Assembly: GCA_016744925.1 (NCBI GenBank) | Contig: JADGDJ010000015.1 | Span: 1 to 38,312, forward strand | Reading direction: 5' to 3' | DNA length: 38,312 nt | Origin: Spirochaetaceae bacterium | Lineage (GTDB): Bacteria; Spirochaetota; Spirochaetia; DSM-2461 | Shown here: positions 22,901 through 30,281 of the stretch, piece after piece | Layout: each line of letters begins with the position of its first letter | How positions within the stretch are numbered: the stretch's first letter is position 1 | Notes under the pieces: model-generated | Databases searched by the model: none | Told to the model about the DNA's origin: nothing | Seen by the model: the letters and a program-made list of their open reading frames with translations, nothing else | Program-made: the position numbers and the translations under genes

Positions 22901-25384
22901 CTCCCCATCGGCAAATGGATCAAAGCAACGGGCAGTGATCATGTGGAACTGACAATTGTAATAAAAACCTATGGCAGTGAAGTAGAAAAAGACAAGTTGA
23001 TCAATCTTATTGATAAAAAGGCAGGTCCCTATCTAAAATTTGTTTCAATCGGAATATATCCAGAAAATGCCGTTTATGATTTCAGAACCTATCAATGGGG
23101 AGAAACATGGGATGAAATAAACCTTAGACGAGGCTTTTCTCCTCTACAATTCAGAGAGCTGCGCGTTTTCCGATTAAAAGATTTTGATACATCCATCCTC
23201 TATAAAAGTGAATATGTAACATTGTTAGAGGTAAAATCACGTGCTAATGAGAGAGATATAAGGCTCTTTGCCTACTCATCCATATCAGTCTCGGAAATTG
23301 TCCTCTCAACAAGCGGTCGTATAAAACAACTGATAGAATTTGAATCAGCTCTGACTGAAGCCGCTTATGCCATGAGAGCGGTTCAGGCCAAACACAAATA
23401 CAGGCTCCAGTGGAACAGAGTCATTATCCACAATCGCAGCCTGCTCAATCTCCGCTTACCCCAAATGAAACACCTGGAGAAGAAGTTCGTGAAAATGGCT
23501 TCCGGTCTGGGCATGCAGAGACTAGTTTTTTATACGAGACGAATCAAGCGGAACGAGAGAGAAGTGCGTGATCTGGAGCTTATTTTCAGTCACGTATCAC
23601 AGGAGCAATACTCAGTAAGTGGACGTAAACCCTCAGAAGAACCGCTGAAAGCTCTCGACAAATACACATCAAGTGTTATCCGGGCTCGACGGCGCAATGT
23701 CATATACCCCTATGAGTTTATCAAAATGATCACTTTTGCGGGATATCATATCCTCAGCCATATGCCAAAAGGAGAATTTGAAGAATTCATTTACAAAGAT
23801 GACAAGATTCTTTCGGTAAAAGGGAGAGATCCCGGACAAAATGATTCCAATATTGTTTTCGGAATTATTTCCAATCATTCTGAGGAACTGGGTTTACACT
23901 TTAGAAGAGTCATCATACTGGCCGACCCGACAAAAGATCTGGGAAGTCTGGCGGAAAAAGAGAGCCGGAATGTCATAGCGGCTCTGGATCTCGCCGACGC
24001 ACAGGATATCCCCGTCGAATGGATTCCCATCTCTTCGGGAGCAAAAATCAATATGGAGAGCGGTACTGAAAATCTAGACTGGACGGCTAAGGCTCTCAAG
24101 AGAATCATAGAGTTCACCCAGGAAGGCGGAGAGATCAATATCATAGTTCCCGGAATTAATGTGGGTGCTCAATCCTATTGGAATGCCGAAGCGACCATGC
24201 TCATGCACACAAGAGGAATGCTCATTATGACTGATGATGCGTCCATGCTCCTGACTGGTAAAAAAGCACTCGACTTTTCAGGAAGTGTTTCTGGAACCAA
24301 CAACCTGGATATCGGTGGTGCTGAGAAGATCATGGGACCAAACGGACAGGCTCAGATTAGAGTAGCCAATATTTCCGAAGCCTATAAAGTCCTCTTCAAT
24401 CATTACAGCCTGACTTATGTGGCTGCCGGCTCCAACTTTCCCGAAAAGAAAGAATCGACAGACCCTGCAGACAGAGACATTACGAACTATCCCTATAAGG
24501 ATTTTCTCGGACAGGGATTCTCCTGTGTCGGAGATATCTTCAGCCTTGAAAAAAATCCCGATAGAAAGAAACCTTTCGATATCCGGCAGGTTATGCTCTC
24601 TTTAATTGATAGGGATTCGGATCATCTCGAGCGATGGCGCTCTATGGAAAAAGCCGACACGGCAGTTGTATGGGAAACGAGGATCGGTGGATACGCGGCG
24701 GGACTTGTGAGCATTGAAAGCAGAAACATCCCCAGAATCGGTTCAATACCTTTTAACGGTCCTGAATTGTGGTCCGGTGGAACTCTATTTCCCAAATCAT
24801 CTAAAAAGATAGCCCGTGCGGTCAATGCGTTCTCAGGACATCTGCCTCTGGTGGTTATGGCCAATCTTTCGGGCTTTGACGGATCTCCCGAATCTCTTAA
24901 AAACCTTCAGCTTGAATACGGAGCAGAAATAGGGAGAGCCATTGTTAATTTCAAAGGACCGATTATTTTTGTGGTCATTGCGAGATATCATGGGGGAGCG
25001 TATGTTGTATTCTCAAAATCCTTAAACCCCAACATCCGATCGGCCGCTCTTGAAGGGTCATATGCCTCCGTTATCGGAGGAGCTCCCGCGGCGGCTGTAG
25101 TTTTCCCTAAAACCGTTTCAAAAGAGGTCTATAGAGACGAAAGAGTTATTGAAAAACAAAAGGCTCTCAACAAAGGCAAATGTACTCCGCGAGAATATCA
25201 GGAACTATTCAATAACGTTTATAATGAAAAGCAAAGGGAGCTGGCAGAAAAATTTGATAAAATACACTCCGTGGAGAGAGCGACAAAAGTCGGTTCTATC
25301 GATGTGATAATAAGTGCGGCCCAGCTGAGACCATATATAGTGAAAGAAATTCATGAGGGGATGGAAAGATATCTTTCTAACTAA
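19904..25384 (+). CDS. single-chain acyl-CoA (acetyl-CoA) carboxylase, BC-BCCP-central-CT fusion
   Basis: 1826 residues. Biotin carboxylase covers about 10-455: glycine-rich ATP loop VIVKASNAGGGRGIRFV (177-193), H230-LEVQV, and the metal/bicarbonate segment MEVNTRLQVEHPITE (from 310; Glu311, Asn313, Arg315, Glu319). The ERDCS motif reads ARDCS (Ala248). The biotin carrier domain is about 608-674, with biotinyl Lys636 in EAMKMEM. A central region of about 580 residues resembles the eukaryotic ACC central domain (WNRVIIHNRS, YPYEFIKMI). The carboxyltransferase N-half is about 1270-1530 (LHFRRVIILAD; SSGAKI from 1377) and the C-half about 1560-1800 (GFDGSPESL; GGAYVVF). The domain order is that of eukaryotic ACC, not the split AccABCD. 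It would make malonyl-CoA (or a longer homologue) from acyl-CoA, ATP and bicarbonate. GGAGG lies 5 bases before the ATG. It is monocistronic and overlaps the convergent mocR-type gene by 8 bp. Confidence 0.9.
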   Translation: MSLKPNTRLLQKNDRIGILNRGEAALRFIRAVKEYNDIHNTTLTTVALYIDKEENAPFVKQADFCLALSSLPLFPGKQQSPYLDHQLMLQALKIADCQSVWVGWGFVSEDADFVKLMEDSYINFMGPSSESMALLGDKIAAKELADQAEVPILPWSRGSVKTLNDAEEISEKLGYPVIVKASNAGGGRGIRFVRTPEELETQYNSAKEETIRITGNDVVFIELLVERGRHLEVQVLSDSHGHINTFGARDCSAQRKNQKIIEETPPPGLSDKIIKAMESAASRLIKAAGYVGAGTVEYLYDLNRKEFYFMEVNTRLQVEHPITETLYQMDLVKGQIDVAMGKECDLSACLPSGAVMEVRLNAEDPAKNFSPSPGLVTLLTQPSGAGIRVDFGIEQGSIIPSDFDSMVGKIIAFAPTRREAISRLKRALHELTIAIENGTTNKAFLLELLNRKEIVKGGIHTGFVEELIEKKVNKTDREKLEVALIAGALNQHYLHYKKDFINFKQQLIRIGSPRNLPDNLGYEVTLAAEGNSYTFKVKQHGDNYYELEWENKKISCRSMINDNRGVLLYKEKRYNILLIPRGDQLQCEIDGYPVLLESDSGGWVRSPSPAIILSMNCTVGQEIKKGDVLGILEAMKMEMLLEAPADGLVREIKISSGEQVSAGQPLILMESGEQAEESDDPSVPPIKWKKTLLEDEQKFKSLKRELLGTFLGYDHRENLVDLLDEICIHEDLYELFITALEYNNNIERLFQSVEVDTTGFTRPLTYQEMLSHYFRSDGDRVKGLPEEFINHLMIAIDCYYVPELSEDERQNHALFHIFKSHAAMPSKEILLKEILYRMQNYPLPDDQQKRFTDAVNETISLTMVHSNSIVDMALHLLYVKINRIKSRMRDENYADEICSLVEKIHITKEDRIERKISELADSPASIIRDLINLIMEDDAQKLNISLKILGAHFNRDRKIKESRILEEKGYSVSHVVTEKNGSERHSLTAVVSGFDKLKSLPIGKWIKATGSDHVELTIVIKTYGSEVEKDKLINLIDKKAGPYLKFVSIGIYPENAVYDFRTYQWGETWDEINLRRGFSPLQFRELRVFRLKDFDTSILYKSEYVTLLEVKSRANERDIRLFAYSSISVSEIVLSTSGRIKQLIEFESALTEAAYAMRAVQAKHKYRLQWNRVIIHNRSLLNLRLPQMKHLEKKFVKMASGLGMQRLVFYTRRIKRNEREVRDLELIFSHVSQEQYSVSGRKPSEEPLKALDKYTSSVIRARRRNVIYPYEFIKMITFAGYHILSHMPKGEFEEFIYKDDKILSVKGRDPGQNDSNIVFGIISNHSEELGLHFRRVIILADPTKDLGSLAEKESRNVIAALDLADAQDIPVEWIPISSGAKINMESGTENLDWTAKALKRIIEFTQEGGEINIIVPGINVGAQSYWNAEATMLMHTRGMLIMTDDASMLLTGKKALDFSGSVSGTNNLDIGGAEKIMGPNGQAQIRVANISEAYKVLFNHYSLTYVAAGSNFPEKKESTDPADRDITNYPYKDFLGQGFSCVGDIFSLEKNPDRKKPFDIRQVMLSLIDRDSDHLERWRSMEKADTAVVWETRIGGYAAGLVSIESRNIPRIGSIPFNGPELWSGGTLFPKSSKKIARAVNAFSGHLPLVVMANLSGFDGSPESLKNLQLEYGAEIGRAIVNFKGPIIFVVIARYHGGAYVVFSKSLNPNIRSAALEGSYASVIGGAPAAAVVFPKTVSKEVYRDERVIEKQKALNKGKCTPREYQELFNNVYNEKQRELAEKFDKIHSVERATKVGSIDVIISAAQLRPYIVKEIHEGMERYLSN

Positions 25385-26795
25385 GCTCCTTAATGCGGTC
25401 TCCCAGTTTCTTTATCCCATCTCCCGTTGCATCAGTGACGGGAGAGCCGCAGCTGAGCCGTATGCAGTTAGAGAATTTCCCCGAGGCGCTGTATACGGGA
25501 CCCGGTACGATACCGATTTTCTGAGCGTATGCCCAGGAGAAAAGTTCCTGGGAATCGATATTCCCGGGCATTTCTATCCATAAATAAAATCCCCCTTCGG
25601 GAGTGGATATTTTTGTCTCTGCGGGAAAATATTCCTCTACGAGATTTCGAATACCGTATGTCTGGGAGGCAATTTTTTTTCTGAAAAATTTCAGATGATA
25701 TTCATAGGAACCGGACCTGAGATACTCGGCAACGGATTTTTCAATAAGAATAGTGCCGCCCAATCCCGAAAGCTGTCTTGCTCTGGAAATATTTTCAAAA
25801 AAAAGTCCCGGAATTATCCATCCTATCCTCAGCCCCGGTGCCAGTGTTTTTGAGAAAGAGGAACAATATAGAACTCTGCCTCTCTGATCGAGAGATTTCA
25901 GGGAATGAAAAGATTTTCCCGTAAAGGAGCAGTCCCCGTAAATATCATCTTCAATTATATACATGTCATACTTTTCAGAAAGATTATACAAAGCGGTCTT
26001 ATCGCTGTCAGACATAGTGAACCCCAGAGGATTCTGAAAAACAGGAGAGACAATGACCGCTCTAACAGTATTCTCTTTCAGCACAGTTTCAAGAATTTGC
26101 AGATCCATCCCGCTGTCAGCTCTTGTGGGAATTTCTATGACATTTCTGTTCAGATGCTCAAGAATTGTGACAACTCCCAGATAGGCAGGTGATTCAATAG
26201 CTATCGTATCCCCTTCCGCAGAAAGAGAGTTAATGGCGAGATAAAGAGCTTCAGTACAGCCATTTGTAATGATAATCTCTTCATTTGTGGCATAAACCCC
26301 TTTTTTCAGCATATACCGGGAGATCTCTTCGCGCAAACAGAGTTCACCGTTAGTCTCGGTATAGTGATTGAGATAACTGTAATCGTTTTTTGCATTTCTG
26401 GATATCAGAACGGATATTTTATGCACTTCGAGAATAGACAGATCGGGAATAGTGGCTCCGAAGGGGAGAAAATCCTCATTCTGAGACATGTCCATAATTG
26501 TGCTGATCATTGTGCTCGGCCGGCTCTCCAGAGGAAGCAGACTATGCTCATAATTATAGGGTTCGGGAAGATTACTCTTTTTCCTCGGCAACACAAAAAA
26601 ACCGGACTTTTCGACTGATTGAATATACCCCTGACATTCCAGCTCTTCATAGGCCTGCATAATTACAGACAACGAGCAGTCGAACTGCTGTGCCGTCTTT
26701 CTGAGAGAGCTGAGCTTCTGACCACTGTTCAGAATCCCCTTTTCAATAGCTTCGACAAAATGCTGAAAAATCTCTTCATATTTAAAAACTGTCAT
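25377..26795 (-). CDS. MocR/PdxR-family regulator (GntR HTH fused to an aminotransferase-like domain)
   Basis: 472 residues: wHTH about 1-70 (KLSSLRKTAQQFDCSLSVIMQAYEELECQGYIQSV), linker, then a fold-type I PLP domain about 100-470. PLP contacts are present: Asn255 in FQNPLG, Asp283 in IIEDDIYG, and Schiff-base Lys316 in SSFSKTLAPGLRIGW. MocR proteins use PLP or an amino-acid/PLP adduct as the signal. The protein is divergent from a PLP decarboxylase gene that it probably controls; two 13-bp direct repeats lie between them, one inside its own promoter. No ribosome-binding site precedes the ATG, and the best -10 box ends 6 bases before it, so the mRNA may be leaderless. Confidence 0.92.
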   Translation of the reverse strand: MTVFKYEEIFQHFVEAIEKGILNSGQKLSSLRKTAQQFDCSLSVIMQAYEELECQGYIQSVEKSGFFVLPRKKSNLPEPYNYEHSLLPLESRPSTMISTIMDMSQNEDFLPFGATIPDLSILEVHKISVLISRNAKNDYSYLNHYTETNGELCLREEISRYMLKKGVYATNEEIIITNGCTEALYLAINSLSAEGDTIAIESPAYLGVVTILEHLNRNVIEIPTRADSGMDLQILETVLKENTVRAVIVSPVFQNPLGFTMSDSDKTALYNLSEKYDMYIIEDDIYGDCSFTGKSFHSLKSLDQRGRVLYCSSFSKTLAPGLRIGWIIPGLFFENISRARQLSGLGGTILIEKSVAEYLRSGSYEYHLKFFRKKIASQTYGIRNLVEEYFPAETKISTPEGGFYLWIEMPGNIDSQELFSWAYAQKIGIVPGPVYSASGKFSNCIRLSCGSPVTDATGDGIKKLGDRIKELS

Positions 26796-26801
26796 GAAGA
26801 A

Positions 26802-26830
26802 ATCATAATCTGTTATGGTTAATTATTCAA
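26802..26830 (-). promoter_or_regulatory. promoter of the mocR-type gene, probably leaderless
   Basis: Minus strand -35 TTGAAT (26830-26825), 17-bp spacer, -10 TATGAT (26807-26802). The -10 box ends 6 bases before the ATG at 26795, so transcription would begin at or next to the start codon. Confidence 0.55.
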
Positions 26831-26851
26831 TAATTTGTATCTGTTATTGTT
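26808..26851. promoter_or_regulatory. pair of 13-bp direct repeats, candidate MocR operator
   Basis: ATCTGTTATGGTT (26808-26820) and ATCTGTTATTGTT (26839-26851) differ at one base and are 31 bp apart start to start (about three turns, same face). The first fills 13 bp of the regulator's promoter spacer; the second lies upstream of the decarboxylase, whose TATAAT box is at 26881-26886 with no clear -35. GabR and PdxR are known to bind spaced direct repeats. Confidence 0.68.
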
Positions 26852-26901
26852 TTGATGATGTTCTATGCTTTATGTAGATCTATAATTTTGAGGAATTAAT
26901 T

Positions 26902-28314
26902 ATGAAAAAAGGACAATCATTACAGGATTTTTTATTCGAAGAAATTTCCGATAACAAAATTTTCAGCAAAGCCACTGACCATGGAATGAATTACCTTCGC
27001 GACGTTTTTGACAGAAATGTTTTTCCCGGGGAAGAAGCTTTAGCCCGATTAGCAACATTTGACGAAAAACTGAATGATCAACCTGTGAATGCAGTAGAGA
27101 TCCTGGATAAGCTTCATCAATATGGTTCGCCGGCGACTGTTGCACAAATGGGAGGGCGGTATTTTGGATTTGTCTGCGGAAGTTCGATTCCCGCCGGGCT
27201 TGCGGCAAAAAACCTGGCTTCATTCTGGGATCAGAACTCGGCAATGTATGTTCTCTCCCCTCTTGCATCAAAGCTGGAAACTGTTGTCGAGTCATGGATA
27301 AAAGATATTTTTAACCTTAGAGGTGATTATGCATTCGGTTTTGTCAGCGGAAGTTCACTGGCCACGTTCTGCGCACTTGCTGCGGCCAGATACAGTCTGC
27401 TGAAAAAGCAGGATTGGGATCTGAACCGGAAGGGGCTGCAGAATTCTCCGGACTTGAGAATAGTCACGGGGAAACATGCCCATTCCACAGTACTTAAAGC
27501 CGTTAGTCTGCTGGGGCTGGGCACTGATAACATTGAATGGGTCGAAGTGGATGACCAGGGGAGGATCAGGGCGGATCTTATACCCCGACTGGATGGAAAT
27601 ACTATTTTGATCCTTCAGGCGGGTAATGTAAACAGTGGTTCATTTGATGATTTTTCCTCAATATGCGGTAAAGCGAAAAAGGCTGGAGCATGGATTCATA
27701 TTGATGGAGCTTTCGGCTTATGGGCAGCAGCCTCCTCCCGTTTATCCTTTCTGACAGAGGGGATGGAAAAAGCTGATTCTTTCTCAGTAGACGGGCATAA
27801 AACACTCAATACACCTTACGATAACGGAATTCTCATATGCAGGGACAAAGCGGCTCTGCAATCGGCTCTCCATATGTCCGGAAGTTATATAATTAAAAGC
27901 GCAGACAAAGACGGAATGTTTCATACTCCGGAAATGTCACGCAGGGCTAGAATCGTAGATTTATGGGCTACTATGAAATCTCTCGGAAAATCGGGGATAG
28001 CGGAACTTGTGGAAACCATGTCTGACCGAGCCTGTCTCTTCAAAAAAGAAATTCAGAAAATCGATGGATTTTCCGTGCTGAATGAGATCTCTTTCAACCA
28101 GGTACTGGTAACTTGTAAAAATGATGAACTGACTGAAAAAACAATGAAAAAGATTCAGGATCTCCGTGTCTGCTGGGTTGGAGGTTCACAATGGTTCGGC
28201 AGGAAAGTGATCCGCGTCAGCATTTCTTCATGGGCAACGACTGAAAAAGATATTCAGATGTCTGTGAACTCTTTTAAAGAAGCGCTTGAATACATTAGGG
28301 AAGAGGAAAAATAA
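26902..28314 (+). CDS. group II PLP-dependent amino acid decarboxylase
   Basis: 470 residues, the usual size for glutamate/aromatic/2,4-diaminobutyrate decarboxylases. The substrate-side loop MGGRYFGFVCGSSIPAGLAA and the GFVSGSSLATFCAL PLP-phosphate loop come first. His194 in GKHAHSTVLKA would stack on PLP, Asp268 in WIHIDGAFG would pair with the pyridine N, and Lys300 in SVDGHKTLN forms the Schiff base. It is cytoplasmic and releases CO2 and an amine. The LysE-type exporter gene starts 1 base after its stop, and the divergent MocR regulator is PLP-binding, so the three genes look like one amine-forming and exporting module. GAGG precedes the ATG. Which amino acid is used cannot be decided from sequence. 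Confidence 0.9.
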   Translation: MKKGQSLQDFLFEEISDNKIFSKATDHGMNYLRDVFDRNVFPGEEALARLATFDEKLNDQPVNAVEILDKLHQYGSPATVAQMGGRYFGFVCGSSIPAGLAAKNLASFWDQNSAMYVLSPLASKLETVVESWIKDIFNLRGDYAFGFVSGSSLATFCALAAARYSLLKKQDWDLNRKGLQNSPDLRIVTGKHAHSTVLKAVSLLGLGTDNIEWVEVDDQGRIRADLIPRLDGNTILILQAGNVNSGSFDDFSSICGKAKKAGAWIHIDGAFGLWAAASSRLSFLTEGMEKADSFSVDGHKTLNTPYDNGILICRDKAALQSALHMSGSYIIKSADKDGMFHTPEMSRRARIVDLWATMKSLGKSGIAELVETMSDRACLFKKEIQKIDGFSVLNEISFNQVLVTCKNDELTEKTMKKIQDLRVCWVGGSQWFGRKVIRVSISSWATTEKDIQMSVNSFKEALEYIREEEK

Positions 28315-28315
28315 G

Positions 28316-28912
28316 ATGTCTTTTGATCAACTAATGACCATAGCATTATTCACATTCTCCATGAGTATAAGTCCCGGTCCCAATAATATTATGGTAACTT
28401 CATCAGGAGCGAACTTCGGTCTGAAAAAGACGATCCCCCATTTGCTGGGGATCTGGGTCGGATTTTCTTCACTGATGGTTTTAAGCGCACTGGGTTTGAA
28501 ACAGATTTTCGATCTTTATCCCGGACTCATTAAATTTATCCAGATTGCAGGAATTTCATACATGCTATTTCTAGCATGGAAAATTGCTCATTCATCATCT
28601 AAATCTGATGAGAAAACAATACATAAACCTATTTCATTTATTCAGGCCGTTTTTTTTCAGATAGTGAATCCCAAAGCTGTAATGATGTCCATAACTTCAA
28701 TGTCCGTTTACACAGTTCAGGGAGAAAACTTCTTCTATTCCGCACTGGCAGTTATTATTGTGTTTAATATCACCGGATTTCCCTCGACAACCCTCTGGGC
28801 TCTATCAGGTTCAATCATTGGAAAAAAACTCCGCAATGAGAAGTTCAGGAGAGTATTCAATTATTCCCTGGGCGGGCTAACCGCCTGTTCTGCACTTCTG
28901 CTTATTTTGTAA
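28316..28912 (+). CDS. LysE/RhtB-family amino acid or amine exporter
   Basis: 198 residues from the ATG at 28316 (MSFDQLMTIALF). The frame runs 30 bp further into the decarboxylase gene, but GAGG and the 1-base gap favour this start. About six membrane segments are visible, with the LysE signature SISPGPNNIMVTSSGANFG (17-35) and QIVNPKAVMMS in the middle. The family exports amino acids and derivatives using the proton gradient. Translation is probably coupled to the decarboxylase, which makes export of its amine or substrate the likely job. Confidence 0.92.
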   Translation: MSFDQLMTIALFTFSMSISPGPNNIMVTSSGANFGLKKTIPHLLGIWVGFSSLMVLSALGLKQIFDLYPGLIKFIQIAGISYMLFLAWKIAHSSSKSDEKTIHKPISFIQAVFFQIVNPKAVMMSITSMSVYTVQGENFFYSALAVIIVFNITGFPSTTLWALSGSIIGKKLRNEKFRRVFNYSLGGLTACSALLLIL

Positions 28913-28916
28913 AGGT

Positions 28917-28947
28917 AAAAAAAAGACCGGTGAGTCTCACCGGTCTT
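28917..28947 (-). terminator. terminator between the convergent lysE-type and sugar-binding genes
   Basis: Stem AAGACCGGTGA (28923-28933) with TCACCGGTCTT (28937-28947) and a 3-nt loop. Eight U follow on the minus strand, so it ends the sugar ABC operon. The plus side lacks a U-run, but the hairpin may also protect or end the exporter mRNA. Confidence 0.88.
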
Positions 28948-28979
28948 AGAATCTAAGGATAATACTATTAAACTTATTC

Positions 28980-30167
28980 TTATTTGTAAGGTGCGAAATC
29001 GATATTATCGAAATCCGCATGAGCTTCAGATTTGTAACCTGTAGCAAAAATTGTGTCATAAGTTAACTGCGGGTTTGTAGCTAATAGAGTATCAATTGGA
29101 GAATAAGCAGTCTGTGCTCCATCAATTGAAGGTCCACTAGTTAAACCAGTCAATCCATCAACACCGTCAACAACATTTTTAGCAATAGAAACTGAATCTT
29201 TTACTAATTTTGAAACGTCTTTAAATACTGTCATTGTCTGTGTACCTTTACCAGTAAGGATATCTCCCATTAAACTGGCTAAAGTAACATTTGAAGCATC
29301 CTGACCTGTAGTATAGTATCCATTATATGGAGTCTGCATTTTAGCGAATTCTAAACGAATTGCAGCTGAAGTGTCATCATTTGGAGCTAATACGAATACG
29401 TTGTCTGAAGTTTTTGAAATCTGAGCAACTACACCAGCAGCTTTAATTCCAGCAGTTTCAGGATTCCAGTCTGTATCGATAGGCTGCATAGCAGCTTGTA
29501 GAGCGTCTTTTGCAGCATCATCAAATGTAGCTTCTGTAATAAATGGCAAAGATTTAAATGAAGCAGCATCCTGATTTACGATATTAAACATATCCAGGTT
29601 AGGCTGTAATTCTTCAAAAGCACCACCGAAGAAGTAGGTTGCATTTGGCCAGTCAGCAACTCTACCGGCAAAAATTGCCAGGTCACTAGGATTAGCAGAA
29701 GTAGATCCAGCTGCTTTTGCAGCATCAACTAAATGTTTACCCATTGCTTTTCCAACATTCCAGCTATTGAAAGTTGTATAATAATCAGCAACATCGGAAG
29801 ACGATTTAGCCATACGGTCATGAGCGATAATCATAACATCTTCAGCATGTGCAGCTGCCACAGCAGAAGCTCCTGAACCCTGAGAAGTTATAATGATTAT
29901 CTTAGCGCCTTTAGCGATTAAAGCCTCAACATTCTGTTTCTCTTTAGATTCATCACCTTCTGAGAATAAAATCTCAAATTCGTAACCTTCACCTAATACT
30001 GTTAATTCTTCTTTAAAGAAAGCACCATCCTGGTTTGCCCATCTTTCTTCTGATGCATCCGGCAATACTACACCAATTTTAATTTTTGATGATTTTCTCT
30101 CACCACAACCTAAAAAGAGCCCTGAAATGACTGTTAAAACTAGTAGTGCAACTAAAAAACGTTTCAT
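28980..30167 (-). CDS. sugar ABC transporter binding lipoprotein (ChvE/XylF class)
   Basis: 395-residue type I periplasmic binding protein. The signal ends in a lipobox with Cys21 (LFLGCGERK), so it is a lipoprotein. The mature start KIKIGVVLPDASEERWANQDGAFF and AKIIIITSQGSGASAVAA match the ChvE/multiple-sugar and xylose branch. Three domain segments follow in the usual crossover order. CGGAGG precedes the ATG with good spacing, stronger than for the other genes of this operon. It is the last gene, after ATPase and permease, the ChvE-GguAB gene set in reversed order. The base composition of 28980-33253 looks more AT-rich than the flanking kinase genes. Ligand probably an aldopentose or hexose. 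Confidence 0.92.
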   Translation of the reverse strand: MKRFLVALLVLTVISGLFLGCGERKSSKIKIGVVLPDASEERWANQDGAFFKEELTVLGEGYEFEILFSEGDESKEKQNVEALIAKGAKIIIITSQGSGASAVAAAHAEDVMIIAHDRMAKSSSDVADYYTTFNSWNVGKAMGKHLVDAAKAAGSTSANPSDLAIFAGRVADWPNATYFFGGAFEELQPNLDMFNIVNQDAASFKSLPFITEATFDDAAKDALQAAMQPIDTDWNPETAGIKAAGVVAQISKTSDNVFVLAPNDDTSAAIRLEFAKMQTPYNGYYTTGQDASNVTLASLMGDILTGKGTQTMTVFKDVSKLVKDSVSIAKNVVDGVDGLTGLTSGPSIDGAQTAYSPIDTLLATNPQLTYDTIFATGYKSEAHADFDNIDFAPYK

Positions 30168-30192
30168 TATAATCCTCCGTGAAACAATACAA

Positions 30193-30269
30193 TTGCAGAT
30201 TGATAATTTTCTGCAAAATGTTATTCTTTTTATTGTTAAAGTACATGAATTCTTACTGAAAACTGTACT
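30193..30269 (-). other. two small inverted repeats between permease and binding-protein genes
   Basis: TTGCAGA/TCTGCAA (30193-30199, 30210-30216) and AGTACA/TGTACT (30240-30245, 30264-30269) in the 114-bp gap. No U-tract follows. They may shape the mRNA 5' end of the binding-protein gene or protect an upstream 3' end. Confidence 0.35.
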
Positions 30270-30281
30270 CTAATTCCTTTT

